In this document: piece by piece, positions 1-8,768 of the stretch
How the letters are laid out: every line of letters begins with the position of its first letter
Position numbering within the stretch: position 1 is the first letter of the stretch
Assembly (NCBI RefSeq): GCF_000219535.2
Contig: NZ_CP007806.1
Span: 212,501-276,500, forward strand
Origin: Brevibacillus laterosporus LMG 15441
GTDB lineage: Bacteria; Bacillota; Bacilli; Brevibacillales; Brevibacillaceae
Length of the DNA stretch: 64,000 nt
Reading direction: 5' to 3'
Made by a program: the position numbers and the translations under genes
Notes under the pieces: model-generated
The model's database searches: none
What the model saw: the letters and a program-made list of their open reading frames with translations, nothing else
Told to the model about the DNA's origin: nothing

Positions 1-896
<896 letters not shown>

Positions 897-954
897 ATTG
901 CCTTTATGCTGACTTTCATTATCTAGTTTTGAAAGAACAATTCTTTCATATTGT

Positions 955-1029
955 TCCTCAGTAGCTCAATGGTGGAGCAACCGGCTGTTAACCGGTAGGC
1001 TGGCGGTTCGAGTCCGTCCTGAGGAGCCA
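955..1029 (+). tRNA. tRNA-Asn (GTT)
   Basis: Cloverleaf with acceptor arms tcctcag and ctgagga, discriminator g, encoded CCA end, ggttcga T-loop and anticodon GTT at 987-989. First of ten tRNAs after 23S. Confidence 0.97.
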
Positions 1030-1034
1030 TATAT

Positions 1035-1111
1035 GGCCCGTTGGTGAAGCGGTTTAACACAGCAGCCTTTCACGCTGTCATACAGGGGTTCGAATCCCCT
1101 ACGGGTCACCA
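1035..1111 (+). tRNA. tRNA-Glu (TTC)
   Basis: Acceptor ggcccgt pairs with acgggtc, including one G-T pair. The anticodon loop reads ctttcac, giving TTC. The CCA is encoded. Confidence 0.96.
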
Positions 1112-1118
1112 TTTATCT

Positions 1119-1194
1119 GGAGGATTAGCTCAGCTGGGAGAGCATCTGCCTTACAAGCAGAGGGTCGGCGGTTCGATCCCGTCATCCTCCACCA
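1119..1194 (+). tRNA. tRNA-Val (TAC)
   Basis: Acceptor ggaggat pairs with atcctcc. The anticodon loop is cttacaa, giving TAC. The CCA is encoded and the T-loop is ggttcgatc. Confidence 0.96.
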
Positions 1195-1228
1195 TTTGTT
1201 TTTAAAAATGCAAATTTTTGCATCATAT

Positions 1229-1313
1229 GGGGAGATAGTGAAGTGGCTAAACACGGCAGACTGTAAATCTGCTCCCTCAGGGTTCGGCGGTTCGAATCCG
1301 TCTCTCCCCACCA
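1229..1313 (+). tRNA. tRNA-Tyr (GTA)
   Basis: An 85-nt class II tRNA with an extra variable arm. The acceptor is ggggaga/tctcccc, the anticodon loop ctgtaaa gives GTA, and CCA is encoded. Confidence 0.96.
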
Positions 1314-1320
1314 TTCCTAT

Positions 1321-1395
1321 TGGGGTATAGCCAAGCGGTAAGGCAACGGACTTTGACTCCGTCATTCCCAGGTTCAAATCCTGGTACCCCAGCCA
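1321..1395 (+). tRNA. tRNA-Gln (TTG)
   Basis: Acceptor tggggta/taccccа-type pairing, anticodon loop ctttgac giving TTG, discriminator g and encoded CCA. Confidence 0.96.
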
Positions 1396-1399
1396 TTGG

Positions 1400-1475
1400 G
1401 AGCCATTAGCTCAGTTGGTAGAGCATCTGACTTTTAATCAGAGGGTCGAAGGTTCGAGTCCTTCATGGCTCACCA
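1400..1475 (+). tRNA. tRNA-Lys (TTT)
   Basis: Acceptor gagccat pairs with atggctc. The anticodon loop cttttaa gives TTT. The CCA is encoded. Confidence 0.96.
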
Positions 1476-1485
1476 TTTTTAGTTT

Positions 1486-1561
1486 GCGGACGTAGCTCAA
1501 TTGGTAGAGCGTCGCCTTGCCAAGGCGAAGGTCGCGGGTTCGAGACCCGTCGTCCGCTCCA
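1486..1561 (+). tRNA. tRNA-Gly (GCC)
   Basis: Acceptor gcggacg pairs with cgtccgc. The anticodon loop ttgccaa gives GCC. The CCA is encoded. Confidence 0.96.
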
Positions 1562-1566
1562 TATAT

Positions 1567-1643
1567 GTGCCCTTAGCTCAGCTGGATAGAGCGTTTGACT
1601 ACGAATCAAAAGGCCGGGAGTTCGAATCTCTCAGGGCACGCCA
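1567..1643 (+). tRNA. tRNA-Arg (ACG)
   Basis: Acceptor gtgccct pairs with agggcac, discriminator g, CCA encoded. Anticodon ACG, expected to be edited to ICG by TadA. Confidence 0.96.
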
Positions 1644-1649
1644 TATTGT

Positions 1650-1726
1650 CGGGAAGTAGCTCAGCTTGGTAGAGTACTTGGTTTGGGACCAAGGTGTCGC
1701 AGGTTCGAATCCTGTCTTCCCGACCA
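1650..1726 (+). tRNA. tRNA-Pro (TGG)
   Basis: Acceptor cgggaag pairs with cttcccg. The anticodon loop tttggga gives TGG. The CCA is encoded. Confidence 0.96.
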
Positions 1727-1734
1727 TGCATAAT

Positions 1735-1808
1735 GCGGGTGTAGTTCAATGGTAGAACTCCAGCCTTCCAAGCTGGTCGCGTGGGTTCGATTCCCATCAC
1801 CCGCTCCA
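1735..1808 (+). tRNA. tRNA-Gly (TCC)
   Basis: Acceptor gcgggtg pairs with cacccgc. The anticodon loop cttccaa gives TCC. The CCA is encoded. This is the last tRNA of the cluster and the second glycine isoacceptor in it. Confidence 0.96.
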
Positions 1809-1820
1809 TAATAGTACAGG

Positions 1821-1854
1821 AAAAGCAACTCAGTTGATCTGAGTTGCTTTTTTG
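1821..1854 (+). terminator. Intrinsic terminator of the rRNA-tRNA operon
   Basis: A 13-bp perfect stem (aaaagcaactcag / ctgagttgctttt) with a 5-nt loop runs into a T tract immediately after the last tRNA. Confidence 0.93.
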
Positions 1855-1905
1855 TTTGCTAATGAATTGTTTAATAAATTCATAACTATGCAAAAAAATG
1901 TCGAG

Positions 1906-1935
1906 TTGAGTCATTGCCCTATTTCCGTCTACAAT
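1906..1935 (+). promoter_or_regulatory. Putative vegetative promoter of rocF
   Basis: TTGAGT at 1906-1911 and TACAAT at 1930-1935 with an 18-bp spacer lie about 50 bp before the rocF start. No other promoter-like pair is evident after the tRNA terminator. Matched to consensus by eye only. Confidence 0.5.
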
Positions 1936-1986
1936 ATAGCTTAAGAAGCTAGAAGACTTTGTTTCGCCAAGGAAGGAGTCTCGCAT

Positions 1987-2883
1987 ATGAATAAAAAAAT
2001 ATCATTGATTGGTGTACCTCTCGATTTAGGGGCGGATCGTCGCGGTGTAGATATGGGACCTAGCGCTATTAGGTATGCTGGGGTAGTAAAGCGTTTAGAG
2101 GGTTTAGGATACTCAGTGAAGGATTTGGGAGATATTCCTGTAATTAGACCTGAAAATTTCGAAGAGACTGACAATCATAAGTATTTACAACAGGTGTTAG
2201 AGGCTAATGAAAGACTTGCAACAAAGGTGGCACTAGAAATAGAAAATGGACGGTTTCCTTTAGTTGTAGGAGGAGATCACAGCATAGCGTTAGGAACGCT
2301 TGCAGGGGTTGCGCAGACAAAAAAGAATCTTGGTGTGATTTGGTTTGATGCTCATGGGGATATCAATACAGGTCTAACATCTCCCTCTGGGAATATTCAT
2401 GGTATGCCACTTGCTGCTTCGTTGGGAATTGGGCATGAGGCGTTGGTTAAAATTGGGGGATATAGTCCAAAGATAAAGCCAGAACATGTCGTCATTATTG
2501 GAGCTAGAGATTTGGATCTTGGTGAACGTGAATTAATCAAGGAACTTGGTATTAAAGTATACACGATGCACGAAATCGATCGCTTAGGTATGACCCGTGT
2601 TATGGAAGAAACCATTGAATATGTTACAGAAGGAACAGACGGGGTTCATCTGAGCTTGGATTTAGATGGTTTAGACCCAATATATGCTCCAGGAGTAGGA
2701 ACACCGGTTATCGGAGGCATTTCGTATCGAGAAGGGCATTTGGCTATGGAAATTTTAGCTGAAGCGAATGTCTTAACCTCAGCCGAATTTGTAGAAGTAA
2801 ATCCTATTCTCGATCAACAAAATGCAACAGCTGCTGTGGCGGTTGCATTAATGAGCTCCGTATTTGGAGATAAGCTTTTGTAA
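1987..2883 (+). CDS. rocF: Arginase
   Basis: A 298-residue protein of the ureohydrolase family that hydrolyses L-arginine to ornithine and urea, in the cytosol. All manganese-binding motifs are visible: GGDHS with H98, DAHGD with D121/H123/D125, and SLDLDGLDP in the C-terminal third. The length matches bacillar RocF (about 296-298). An AAGGAGG-like SD lies just before the ATG. It stands alone with its own promoter and terminator, not with rocABC or rocDEF. Agmatinase or formiminoglutamase are the alternatives, but the HGMPLA and EVNPILD motifs fit arginase best. Confidence 0.95.
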   Translation: MNKKISLIGVPLDLGADRRGVDMGPSAIRYAGVVKRLEGLGYSVKDLGDIPVIRPENFEETDNHKYLQQVLEANERLATKVALEIENGRFPLVVGGDHSIALGTLAGVAQTKKNLGVIWFDAHGDINTGLTSPSGNIHGMPLAASLGIGHEALVKIGGYSPKIKPEHVVIIGARDLDLGERELIKELGIKVYTMHEIDRLGMTRVMEETIEYVTEGTDGVHLSLDLDGLDPIYAPGVGTPVIGGISYREGHLAMEILAEANVLTSAEFVEVNPILDQQNATAAVAVALMSSVFGDKLL

Positions 2884-2887
2884 GAGT

Positions 2888-2931
2888 AAGACAGGAGATG
2901 GAAAAGTATCTTCCATTCTCCTGTCTTTTGT
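2888..2931 (+). terminator. Terminator of rocF
   Basis: gacaggagatggaa pairs with ttccattctcctgtc (one bulge) and is followed by TTTT, 5 bp after the rocF stop. Confidence 0.85.
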
Positions 2932-3387
2932 TTATTTGTTTCATATCTTATATACTTAAAGTAAGCCAATCAATTGTCTTTTCATGATGCCTTTACATTT
3001 GGAAAAGGTGGAGGTAGGTCAAAGGGTGAGTTTTGGCACTGGCTTGAAAAACCAACCCATTGTACACGGAGTTCAAAAGTTCGGGAGTGATAGACGGAGC
3101 GATGCTTGTACTGCAAAATCGCTTTTGTATACAAATTTACATGGATAATACGGTACAAGATGTAACAATAATTAAGCGCGCGTTCCTTTTTGAATATTTT
3201 TTTGTATCTTACTCTTTCGTTAATAGTATGGAAATAGCACAAAACAGCTTATTTATGTTCTTTTTTATACATGATGATAAAATTCTTTTCATAAAGACTG
3301 GTTTCACACAGTTTTAATCAAGAATAAAAGGTAAACTACCTATATAATAAAAAGATAAAAATTCCGCAGAACTTTAACAGTAAAATT
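2932..3387 (+). other. Intergenic region without a recognisable gene
   Basis: Between the rocF terminator and the SigW promoter I find no supported gene. Short open frames occur on both strands (about 85 codons each, overlapping one another), but they lack an SD and any recognisable motif. The region is AT-rich towards its right end. Confidence 0.6.
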
Positions 3388-3413
3388 TGAAACTAAATCG
3401 TCTTTAGTTCGTA
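3388..3413 (+). promoter_or_regulatory. SigW-type autoregulatory promoter
   Basis: TGAAAC at 3388-3393, exactly 16 bp, then CGTA at 3410-3413 is a perfect match to the ECF SigW consensus TGAAAC-N16-CGTA. It lies 33 bp upstream of sigW, as expected for autoregulation. Confidence 0.92.
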
Positions 3414-3446
3414 TTAGAAGACGGGTTACATTCTAGGGAGGATGGC

Positions 3447-4010
3447 ATGGAATTTGTAGAGAGACGCTTGGTAGAACGAGCGAAACGGGATGACCGTGAA
3501 GCGTTTGCGGAACTGGTGGAAATGTACAAGGATAAAATCTTTCAGCTAGCTTTCAGAATGGTTGGCAACCGCCAAGAGGCTGAAGATATTGCACAGGAAA
3601 CCTTTTTGCGCGTTTATGCCAATCTGCATTCCTATGATGAAAATTATCGTTTTTCAACGTGGATATATCGTATTGCCACTAACCTGTGTATTGACCGGGG
3701 AAGAAAGAAAAAACCACAATTTTCTTTAGATGAAGAGCAGGGCGGAGATTTAGAAGGGCTAGATTGGTACTCCAGACTAGCCTCCGATGAGAAAACCCCT
3801 GAGGAAAAAGTCGTCGTACAAGAATTACAAGAAACGGTGCAGGCCGCACTAACCAAGTTAAATCCTAAGTATCGGTCTATCATGGTGCTGCGTTACATTG
3901 AGGATTTATCATTGCAGGAAATAAGCGATGCCTTGCAATTACCAATTACAACGATTAAAACGAGAATTCATCGTGGGAGAGAAGCACTGCGAAATAAGTT
4001 GCGATTTTAA
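3447..4010 (+). CDS. sigW: ECF RNA polymerase sigma factor SigW
   Basis: 187 residues, the normal length of SigW. Region 2 is at residues 20-85 (QLAFRMVGNRQEAEDIAQETF and the promoter-melting stretch FSTWIYRIATNLCIDR). Region 4 is at about 130-185 (YIEDLSLQEISDALQLP, then TTIKTRIHRGREALR). It directs the response to cell-envelope stress and membrane-active antimicrobials. A gggagg SD precedes the ATG. It is followed 20 bp later by its anti-sigma factor and preceded by a perfect SigW promoter, so assignment to SigW rather than another ECF factor is strong. The neighbours cdaA and glmM are also the neighbours of sigW in Bacillus subtilis. Confidence 0.95.
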   Translation: MEFVERRLVERAKRDDREAFAELVEMYKDKIFQLAFRMVGNRQEAEDIAQETFLRVYANLHSYDENYRFSTWIYRIATNLCIDRGRKKKPQFSLDEEQGGDLEGLDWYSRLASDEKTPEEKVVVQELQETVQAALTKLNPKYRSIMVLRYIEDLSLQEISDALQLPITTIKTRIHRGREALRNKLRF

Positions 4011-4030
4011 TTGAAAGGAGACGTATTCAG

Positions 4031-4654
4031 ATGGATTGCAGAGAAGCGAAGCAGCTTAACCATGTGTTTTTGGATAAAGATATCGATCAACTATCGAATC
4101 AACGTCTTCAACAGCACCTGCTAAACTGTGAAGAATGCCGTATACATTTACAACAATTGCAAAAAGTAATTGCCTATGTGGAGAGTGCCTCCCATATTCA
4201 AGCACCAAGTGATTTTACTGCACGCGTTATGGCTCAGTTGCCTCCGGTAGCGAAGCGTAAGAGCTTTGGAAACTGGATGAGACGCCACCCATTCGTAACG
4301 GCAGCGGCAGTCTTTTTTGTTCTTATGACAGGAAGTTTGTTTACCAGTTGGATTGATCGGGATAACACCCTGCAAATCACATCATCTAATATGGATAAGC
4401 TAAAGATAGATAAAGAGCGTAATGTAGTTGTCGTGCCGGCTGGGACTACCTTAACGGGAGACCTGATTGTCCGCAATGGCAGCGTAGAAGTAGAAGGTGA
4501 AGTTAAGGGAAATGTCGTAGCTATTGATGGCAGAGTCTTTTTAGCTTCTACGGCTCAGGTGGCAGGAGATACAGAATCCATCGAAATGATTTTCGATTGG
4601 GTATGGTATGAAATGAAAAATATCGGAAATGACTTGCTTCCATTGACTCATTAG
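4031..4654 (+). CDS. rsiW: Anti-sigma-W factor RsiW
   Basis: 207 residues (B. subtilis RsiW is 208). The N-terminal cytoplasmic zinc anti-sigma domain carries the ZAS signature H29-x3-C33-x2-C36. A single transmembrane helix lies at about residues 87-106. The extracytoplasmic part from about 125 has repeating beta-strand motifs (GDLIVRNGSVEVEGEVKGN) like those of polymer-forming, bactofilin-like domains. In the known system RsiW holds SigW at the membrane until PrsW and RasP cleave it. The gene lies 20 bp after sigW with its own SD (aaaggag). Confidence 0.93.
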   Translation: MDCREAKQLNHVFLDKDIDQLSNQRLQQHLLNCEECRIHLQQLQKVIAYVESASHIQAPSDFTARVMAQLPPVAKRKSFGNWMRRHPFVTAAAVFFVLMTGSLFTSWIDRDNTLQITSSNMDKLKIDKERNVVVVPAGTTLTGDLIVRNGSVEVEGEVKGNVVAIDGRVFLASTAQVAGDTESIEMIFDWVWYEMKNIGNDLLPLTH

Positions 4655-4677
4655 GGGAAAATAGAAGAAAGAGAAGT

Positions 4678-4707
4678 AGCACGGCATGAGAAGCCGTGCT
4701 TTTTTCC
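4678..4707 (+). terminator. Terminator after sigW-rsiW
   Basis: agcacggc at 4678-4685 and gccgtgct at 4693-4700 form a perfect 8-bp stem followed by TTTTTT. It separates sigW-rsiW from cdaA, which is only 59 bp further on. Confidence 0.9.
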
Positions 4708-4765
4708 GCAAACAATCCAATCAGAATTCTTGGATAGTATTGGAGTAGGAATGTGAGGCGGCGGT

Positions 4766-5584
4766 ATGGGGTATTTAAACTACGTGAACATACTGCGTGA
4801 CGGAATAGATATTCTTTTAGTCACGTACTTGATTTATAAACTAATCATGCTGGTCCGCGGAACTCGTGCTGTACAACTTTTGCGAGGAATTATGGTAGTT
4901 ATCGTTACCTGGTTACTCAGCAAGTACTTTGATTTCCGTACCCTGCACTGGTTGATGTCCCAAGCTTTTACGTTTGGAGTATTAGCGGTTGTCATTATTT
5001 TTCAGCCTGAGCTGCGTCGTGCATTGGAGCAAATTGGACGAGGTAAATTATTCTCCCGCTCTTACTCGAATGATGATGAAGACAGCGTACAACGAATGGT
5101 TCAGGAAGTCGGCAAGGCTGTGACATATATGGCTAAGCGCCGTATTGGAGCTCTAATCGTAGTGGAGCGAGATACAGGGCTAAATGATTACGTGGAAACA
5201 GGAATCGCCATAAATGGTCGAGTCACGTCAGAGTTGTTAATCAATATCTTTATCCCGAATACTCCTCTGCATGATGGAGCTGTTATTTTGCGTAAGGATA
5301 CGGTGTTAGCAGCAGCTTGTTATCTGCCGTTATCTGAGAATCCTTCCATTTCTAAAGAGCTTGGAACAAGACACCGAGCCGCTATTGGAATGAGTGAAGT
5401 CTCCGATGGTGTTACCATTATTGTGTCGGAGGAAACAGGTAACGTCTCGATAACGACCAACGGAGAAATAACGCGGAACTTGACCGAAGAGCTATTAGCA
5501 CAAAAAATGCTGAGCAGACTCTCTCCACAAGCGAAGAGTAAATCCATGGCAAGTCGTTGGCAATGGGGGCGAAAAAATGGATAG
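4766..5584 (+). CDS. cdaA: Diadenylate cyclase CdaA
   Basis: 272 residues. Three N-terminal membrane helices (about 12-30, 38-54 and 66-80) are followed by a DAC domain. Both catalytic motifs are intact: DGA at 170-172 (LHDGAVILR) and RHR at 202-204 (GTRHRAAIG). It condenses two ATP to cyclic di-AMP, which controls potassium and osmolyte transport and wall homeostasis. It overlaps cdaR by 8 bp and is followed by glmM, the conserved cdaA-cdaR-glmM module in which CdaR and GlmM modulate CdaA. The SD is weak (gaggcggcgg). Confidence 0.96.
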   Translation: MGYLNYVNILRDGIDILLVTYLIYKLIMLVRGTRAVQLLRGIMVVIVTWLLSKYFDFRTLHWLMSQAFTFGVLAVVIIFQPELRRALEQIGRGKLFSRSYSNDDEDSVQRMVQEVGKAVTYMAKRRIGALIVVERDTGLNDYVETGIAINGRVTSELLINIFIPNTPLHDGAVILRKDTVLAAACYLPLSENPSISKELGTRHRAAIGMSEVSDGVTIIVSEETGNVSITTNGEITRNLTEELLAQKMLSRLSPQAKSKSMASRWQWGRKNG

Positions 5585-6812
5585 ATGGTTAAACAGTCAT
5601 TGGTTTGTCCGCGGAATTGCCCTACTTTTGGCCATTATGTTGTGGATGATCGTAAACTTAGAGCCAGAGCAAGGCAATTCCAGTGAAGCAGTACAGCCAA
5701 CTCGAATTATCGAGAGTGCAAAGGTCAAAGCTTATTATGACGCCGATAATTTTGAGATTACGAACAAATTACAATCGGTTAAGGTAGCAGTGGAGAGTAA
5801 CAATCCTTTTCTAAAATATAATATTTTTGACAACTACGAGGTATTTATAGACGCTAGAGGTTTAGCGAGTGGAGTGCATCGTTTGCAGGTACAGTCGCGC
5901 GGATTTCCCGATGGGTCAAAAGTGACCATTACACCGGATTATATTGATGTTACATTAGAGGAAAAACAAACCGTTGAAATGGATGTCCAGGTCGAGAAAA
6001 TTGGCAAGGCAGCGGATGGGTATGAGTTAAAACAGCCTATCGTAAAACCATTCCGCGTACTGGTTACTGTTCCAGCGAGTCAGGTTAAGAAGATTGGCGT
6101 AGTAAAAGCTGCTGTCAATGTAGATGGAGCGATAGATACTGTTTCTAGTAATGCCCAATTAAAAGTGTATGACAAGCAAGGAAATCTGATGACGGGCGCA
6201 GAAATCTCACCGCTAGTAGCTGAAGTAAGTATACCGGTGACAAGTCCGTCCAAAATGGTGCCGCTCAAATTAAACTTGACGAATGAGCTGCCAGATGGAT
6301 ATAGTTTGGCTAGTATCACCATGAACACGCAAGAGGTGACGGTATACGGACCAAATGAAGTGATTAAGCCTATGGATATCTACTCGGGTCCATCAATTGA
6401 TTTAAAAAATATTACTTCAGATCGGGTACTTCAACTAAAAATGCCGTTGGCGCCAAAAGTGGTAAAAGTTGACCCAGATACGTTAGATGTCACACTGAAA
6501 ATAGTGCCATCTGAAACCAAAAAATTGGAGAACGTGCCATTAAGGGTAACTGGACTCGCTGAAGATTTGGTTGCCAAAGTTGTAACAGCGGATGGACAGG
6601 AATTAAGCACAGCAAGCTTCGATGTGATCGGTGCTCCTAACATCCTAAAAGACCTCACGGCAAATGACATTCAAATTGTAGCAGATGTAAGCTCGCTGCC
6701 TGTAGGTGTGCATGAGATCCCGCTGGTTTACAATAACAATTTACCAGATTATCTCAAGATAGCATCGAATGCACTTCATCAGGTCACGGTAGAAATCACA
6801 AAAAAACAGTAG
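5577..6812 (+). CDS. cdaR: YbbR-domain regulator of CdaA
   Basis: 411 residues. One N-terminal membrane anchor (about 9-24) is followed by extracellular YbbR repeats; I see at least four, each opening with a ...V.V.... segment followed by GxxY or PxxV patterns. It is shorter than B. subtilis CdaR (483). It is known to bind CdaA in the membrane and tune cyclic di-AMP synthesis. It starts inside the end of cdaA (8-bp overlap), implying translational coupling, and is followed by glmM 45 bp later. Confidence 0.92.
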   Translation: MDRWLNSHWFVRGIALLLAIMLWMIVNLEPEQGNSSEAVQPTRIIESAKVKAYYDADNFEITNKLQSVKVAVESNNPFLKYNIFDNYEVFIDARGLASGVHRLQVQSRGFPDGSKVTITPDYIDVTLEEKQTVEMDVQVEKIGKAADGYELKQPIVKPFRVLVTVPASQVKKIGVVKAAVNVDGAIDTVSSNAQLKVYDKQGNLMTGAEISPLVAEVSIPVTSPSKMVPLKLNLTNELPDGYSLASITMNTQEVTVYGPNEVIKPMDIYSGPSIDLKNITSDRVLQLKMPLAPKVVKVDPDTLDVTLKIVPSETKKLENVPLRVTGLAEDLVAKVVTADGQELSTASFDVIGAPNILKDLTANDIQIVADVSSLPVGVHEIPLVYNNNLPDYLKIASNALHQVTVEITKKQ

Positions 6813-6857
6813 GAACATAGCCTATTACGTGTACTAGGAAAGAAATGAGGGACAAGG

Positions 6858-8204
6858 ATGGGGAAGTATTTCGGAACAGACGGCGTACGTGGGGTTGCTA
6901 ATACGCAACTTACACCTGAATTGGCTTTTAAGATCGGTCGAGATGGTGGATACGTACTGACAAGACACAAAGAAGAAGGTAAACCAAAGGTAGTTATTGG
7001 TCGCGATACGCGTATCTCTGGTCAAATGCTGGAGAGTGCTCTAATCGCAGGTCTTCTCTCTGTAGGTGCAGAAGTAGTTCGTTTGGGAGTAATTTCTACG
7101 TCTGGCGTAGCGTATCTGACCAAAGCTTTAGGGGCAGATGCAGGTGTCATGATTTCTGCTTCACATAATCCATTTGAGGATAATGGAATCAAGTTCTTTG
7201 GTAACGATGGCTTTAAGCTGTCAGATGAAGACGAAAATGAGATTGAAAAATATCTGGATACTCCAGAGGATACGTTACCGCGCCCTACAGGGGACAAAAT
7301 CGGTACTGTAATCGATTATCTGGAAGGCAGCCAGAAATACCTGTCTCATCTCAAAAGTTCTGTAAATGAGCGTTTTGAGGACATGAAAATCGTTTTGGAT
7401 TGCGCTAATGGAGCGGTCTCTTCCTTGGCAGCCAGATTATTTGCAGATGTAGAGGCAGATGTAATTACGATTGGTGCAAGCCCGAATGGTATCAACATCA
7501 ATGATCAATGCGGATCAACACATCCAGAACGCTTACAGGAAGAGGTTGTGAAGCATAAGGCTGTATTGGGGCTTTCCTTTGATGGAGATGCAGATCGTTG
7601 TATAGCTGTCGATGAGAATGGTGAGCTGGTGGATGGCGATTATTTAATGGCTATCTGTGCGCGTGCTCTTAAGCATAAGGGCAAACTAAACAACAATACC
7701 GTAGTAACGACCGTAATGGCTAACCTTGGCTTCTTTAAAGCAATGGAGGAACAAGGCATTAATAGTACACGCACAGCTGTAGGCGATCGTTATGTAATGG
7801 AAGAAATGGTTCGTGGAGGCTATAACCTAGGTGGAGAGCAATCTGGGCATATTATTTTCCTAGATTACAATACTACCGGGGATGGCTTATTAACAGGTTT
7901 GCAACTGCTTAACATCATCAAGGAAACAGGCAAACCATTGTCTGAGCTAAAACAGATGATGACGAAATTCCCGCAGCTATTAGTAAATGTGCGCGTGGAG
8001 GATAAGACAAAGCTAAATGGCAACGTAGCTATTGAGCAAGCGATTAAAGAGGTAGAGGAAAGTCTACAGGGCAATGGTCGCGTGTTGGTTCGTCCATCAG
8101 GCACAGAGCCAATCGTTCGTGTCATGGCAGAAGGGCCAGATGCTGATGAACTAGAGGTTATGGTTCAAAAAATCGTAGAGGTTGTTAAAAAGGAATTAGC
8201 ATAA
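6858..8204 (+). CDS. glmM: Phosphoglucosamine mutase
   Basis: 448 residues, the standard GlmM length. It converts glucosamine-6-phosphate to glucosamine-1-phosphate for UDP-GlcNAc and peptidoglycan synthesis. The phosphoserine loop ISASHNP holds the expected active Ser102. The metal-binding DGDADR motif lies near residue 240 and the C-terminal phosphate loop RPSGTEP near 412. The N-terminus [11 protein letters not shown] is diagnostic. A GAGGGAC SD precedes the ATG. Confidence 0.97.
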   Translation: MGKYFGTDGVRGVANTQLTPELAFKIGRDGGYVLTRHKEEGKPKVVIGRDTRISGQMLESALIAGLLSVGAEVVRLGVISTSGVAYLTKALGADAGVMISASHNPFEDNGIKFFGNDGFKLSDEDENEIEKYLDTPEDTLPRPTGDKIGTVIDYLEGSQKYLSHLKSSVNERFEDMKIVLDCANGAVSSLAARLFADVEADVITIGASPNGININDQCGSTHPERLQEEVVKHKAVLGLSFDGDADRCIAVDENGELVDGDYLMAICARALKHKGKLNNNTVVTTVMANLGFFKAMEEQGINSTRTAVGDRYVMEEMVRGGYNLGGEQSGHIIFLDYNTTGDGLLTGLQLLNIIKETGKPLSELKQMMTKFPQLLVNVRVEDKTKLNGNVAIEQAIKEVEESLQGNGRVLVRPSGTEPIVRVMAEGPDADELEVMVQKIVEVVKKELA

Positions 8205-8215
8205 AAGTAATGGTA

Positions 8216-8250
8216 GAAAAAAGGAGCGGCTTATGTCTGCTCCTTTTTTT
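8216..8250 (+). terminator. Terminator of cdaA-cdaR-glmM
   Basis: aaaaaggagc pairs with gctccttttt and is followed by a T tract 12 bp after the glmM stop. Confidence 0.88.
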
Positions 8251-8497
8251 ATGTGCTTTTGATTTTGAACCCTGACAAGGGGATCGTTTCCGCTACATTT
8301 TTTGAGTAACACATTCATACCTACACCTACATAACATAAAGTGTGGGGAAATCTTAGCCATTTATCATTAATTTATGAGGGTCATAGCGGAAAAGAGATA
8401 TTGTCCCCCGCACAAAGCTGTGCTAAAGTAAGAAAGGATTTGAATATCAGAAAAAGGAGGGGAGAGAGGATTTTCATTTTCAAGATCACAGATATCT

Positions 8498-8665
8498 TTT
8501 AAAAGCGCCAGCACTGTGGCTGCCCGACATGGAGCACAGTGGACGAGGTGGAGGTTTATCGAAATGTTCGGCGGATGCCTCCCGGTCATGTATCAGGACC
8601 GTAAGCTCAGTTACAAAACATAGGGGCAACTTTATGGACAAAATCTGAGTATGATATGTTCACAA
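8498..8665 (+). ncRNA. glmS ribozyme (GlcN6P-activated self-cleaving riboswitch)
   Basis: The conserved core is readable. The cleavage-site region is aaaagcgccag, with self-cleavage expected between A8504 and G8505. It is followed by ggctgcccg, then gacgaggtggaggtttatcg and atgttcggcggatgcctcccgg at 8561-8584, the P2.1/P2.2 and pseudoknot text shared by Bacillus glmS ribozymes. It lies about 260 bp before glmS. In the known mechanism glucosamine-6-phosphate acts as cofactor and the cleaved mRNA is degraded, giving feedback control. The 3' boundary (P3-P4) is approximate. The 245 bp before it hold no gene I can recognise. Confidence 0.95.
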
Positions 8666-8697
8666 TTACCTTATAGATAAAAATTTGCAAAGGAATG

Positions 8698-8758
8698 ACG
8701 GGGGTACACCCCGTTAGCAAATTCAGTTGGGTCGTACCCCTGTCCATTAGAGAGGGGT
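8698..8758 (+). promoter_or_regulatory. Alternative hairpins around the glmS ribosome-binding site
   Basis: Between ribozyme and start codon, two local hairpins are possible: acgggg(8698-8703)/ccccgt(8709-8714) and acccct(8736-8741)/aggggt(8753-8758). The second buries the glmS SD (gagggg, 8752-8757). A competing pairing, ggggtac(8701-8707)/gtacccc(8734-8740), would break both and free the SD. The complementarity is seen directly; regulation is inferred. Confidence 0.45.
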
Positions 8759-8768
8759 TTCTATTACT

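Noticed and set aside
1099-1986. Minus-strand open frames across the tRNA cluster
   Set aside because: They consist of antisense tRNA sequence (repeated GxxGFEPP/ERVMGIEPT-type peptides typical of reverse-complemented tRNA T-arms), a known annotation artefact.
2982-3317. Two overlapping open frames of about 85 codons on opposite strands upstream of sigW
   Set aside because: No SD, no motif, and they overlap each other; the region is better explained as intergenic DNA leading to the SigW promoter.
8253-8497. Possible additional riboswitch between glmM and the glmS ribozyme
   Set aside because: I could not identify any conserved motif or stable stem beyond short accidental pairings; it probably only holds the glmS promoter.
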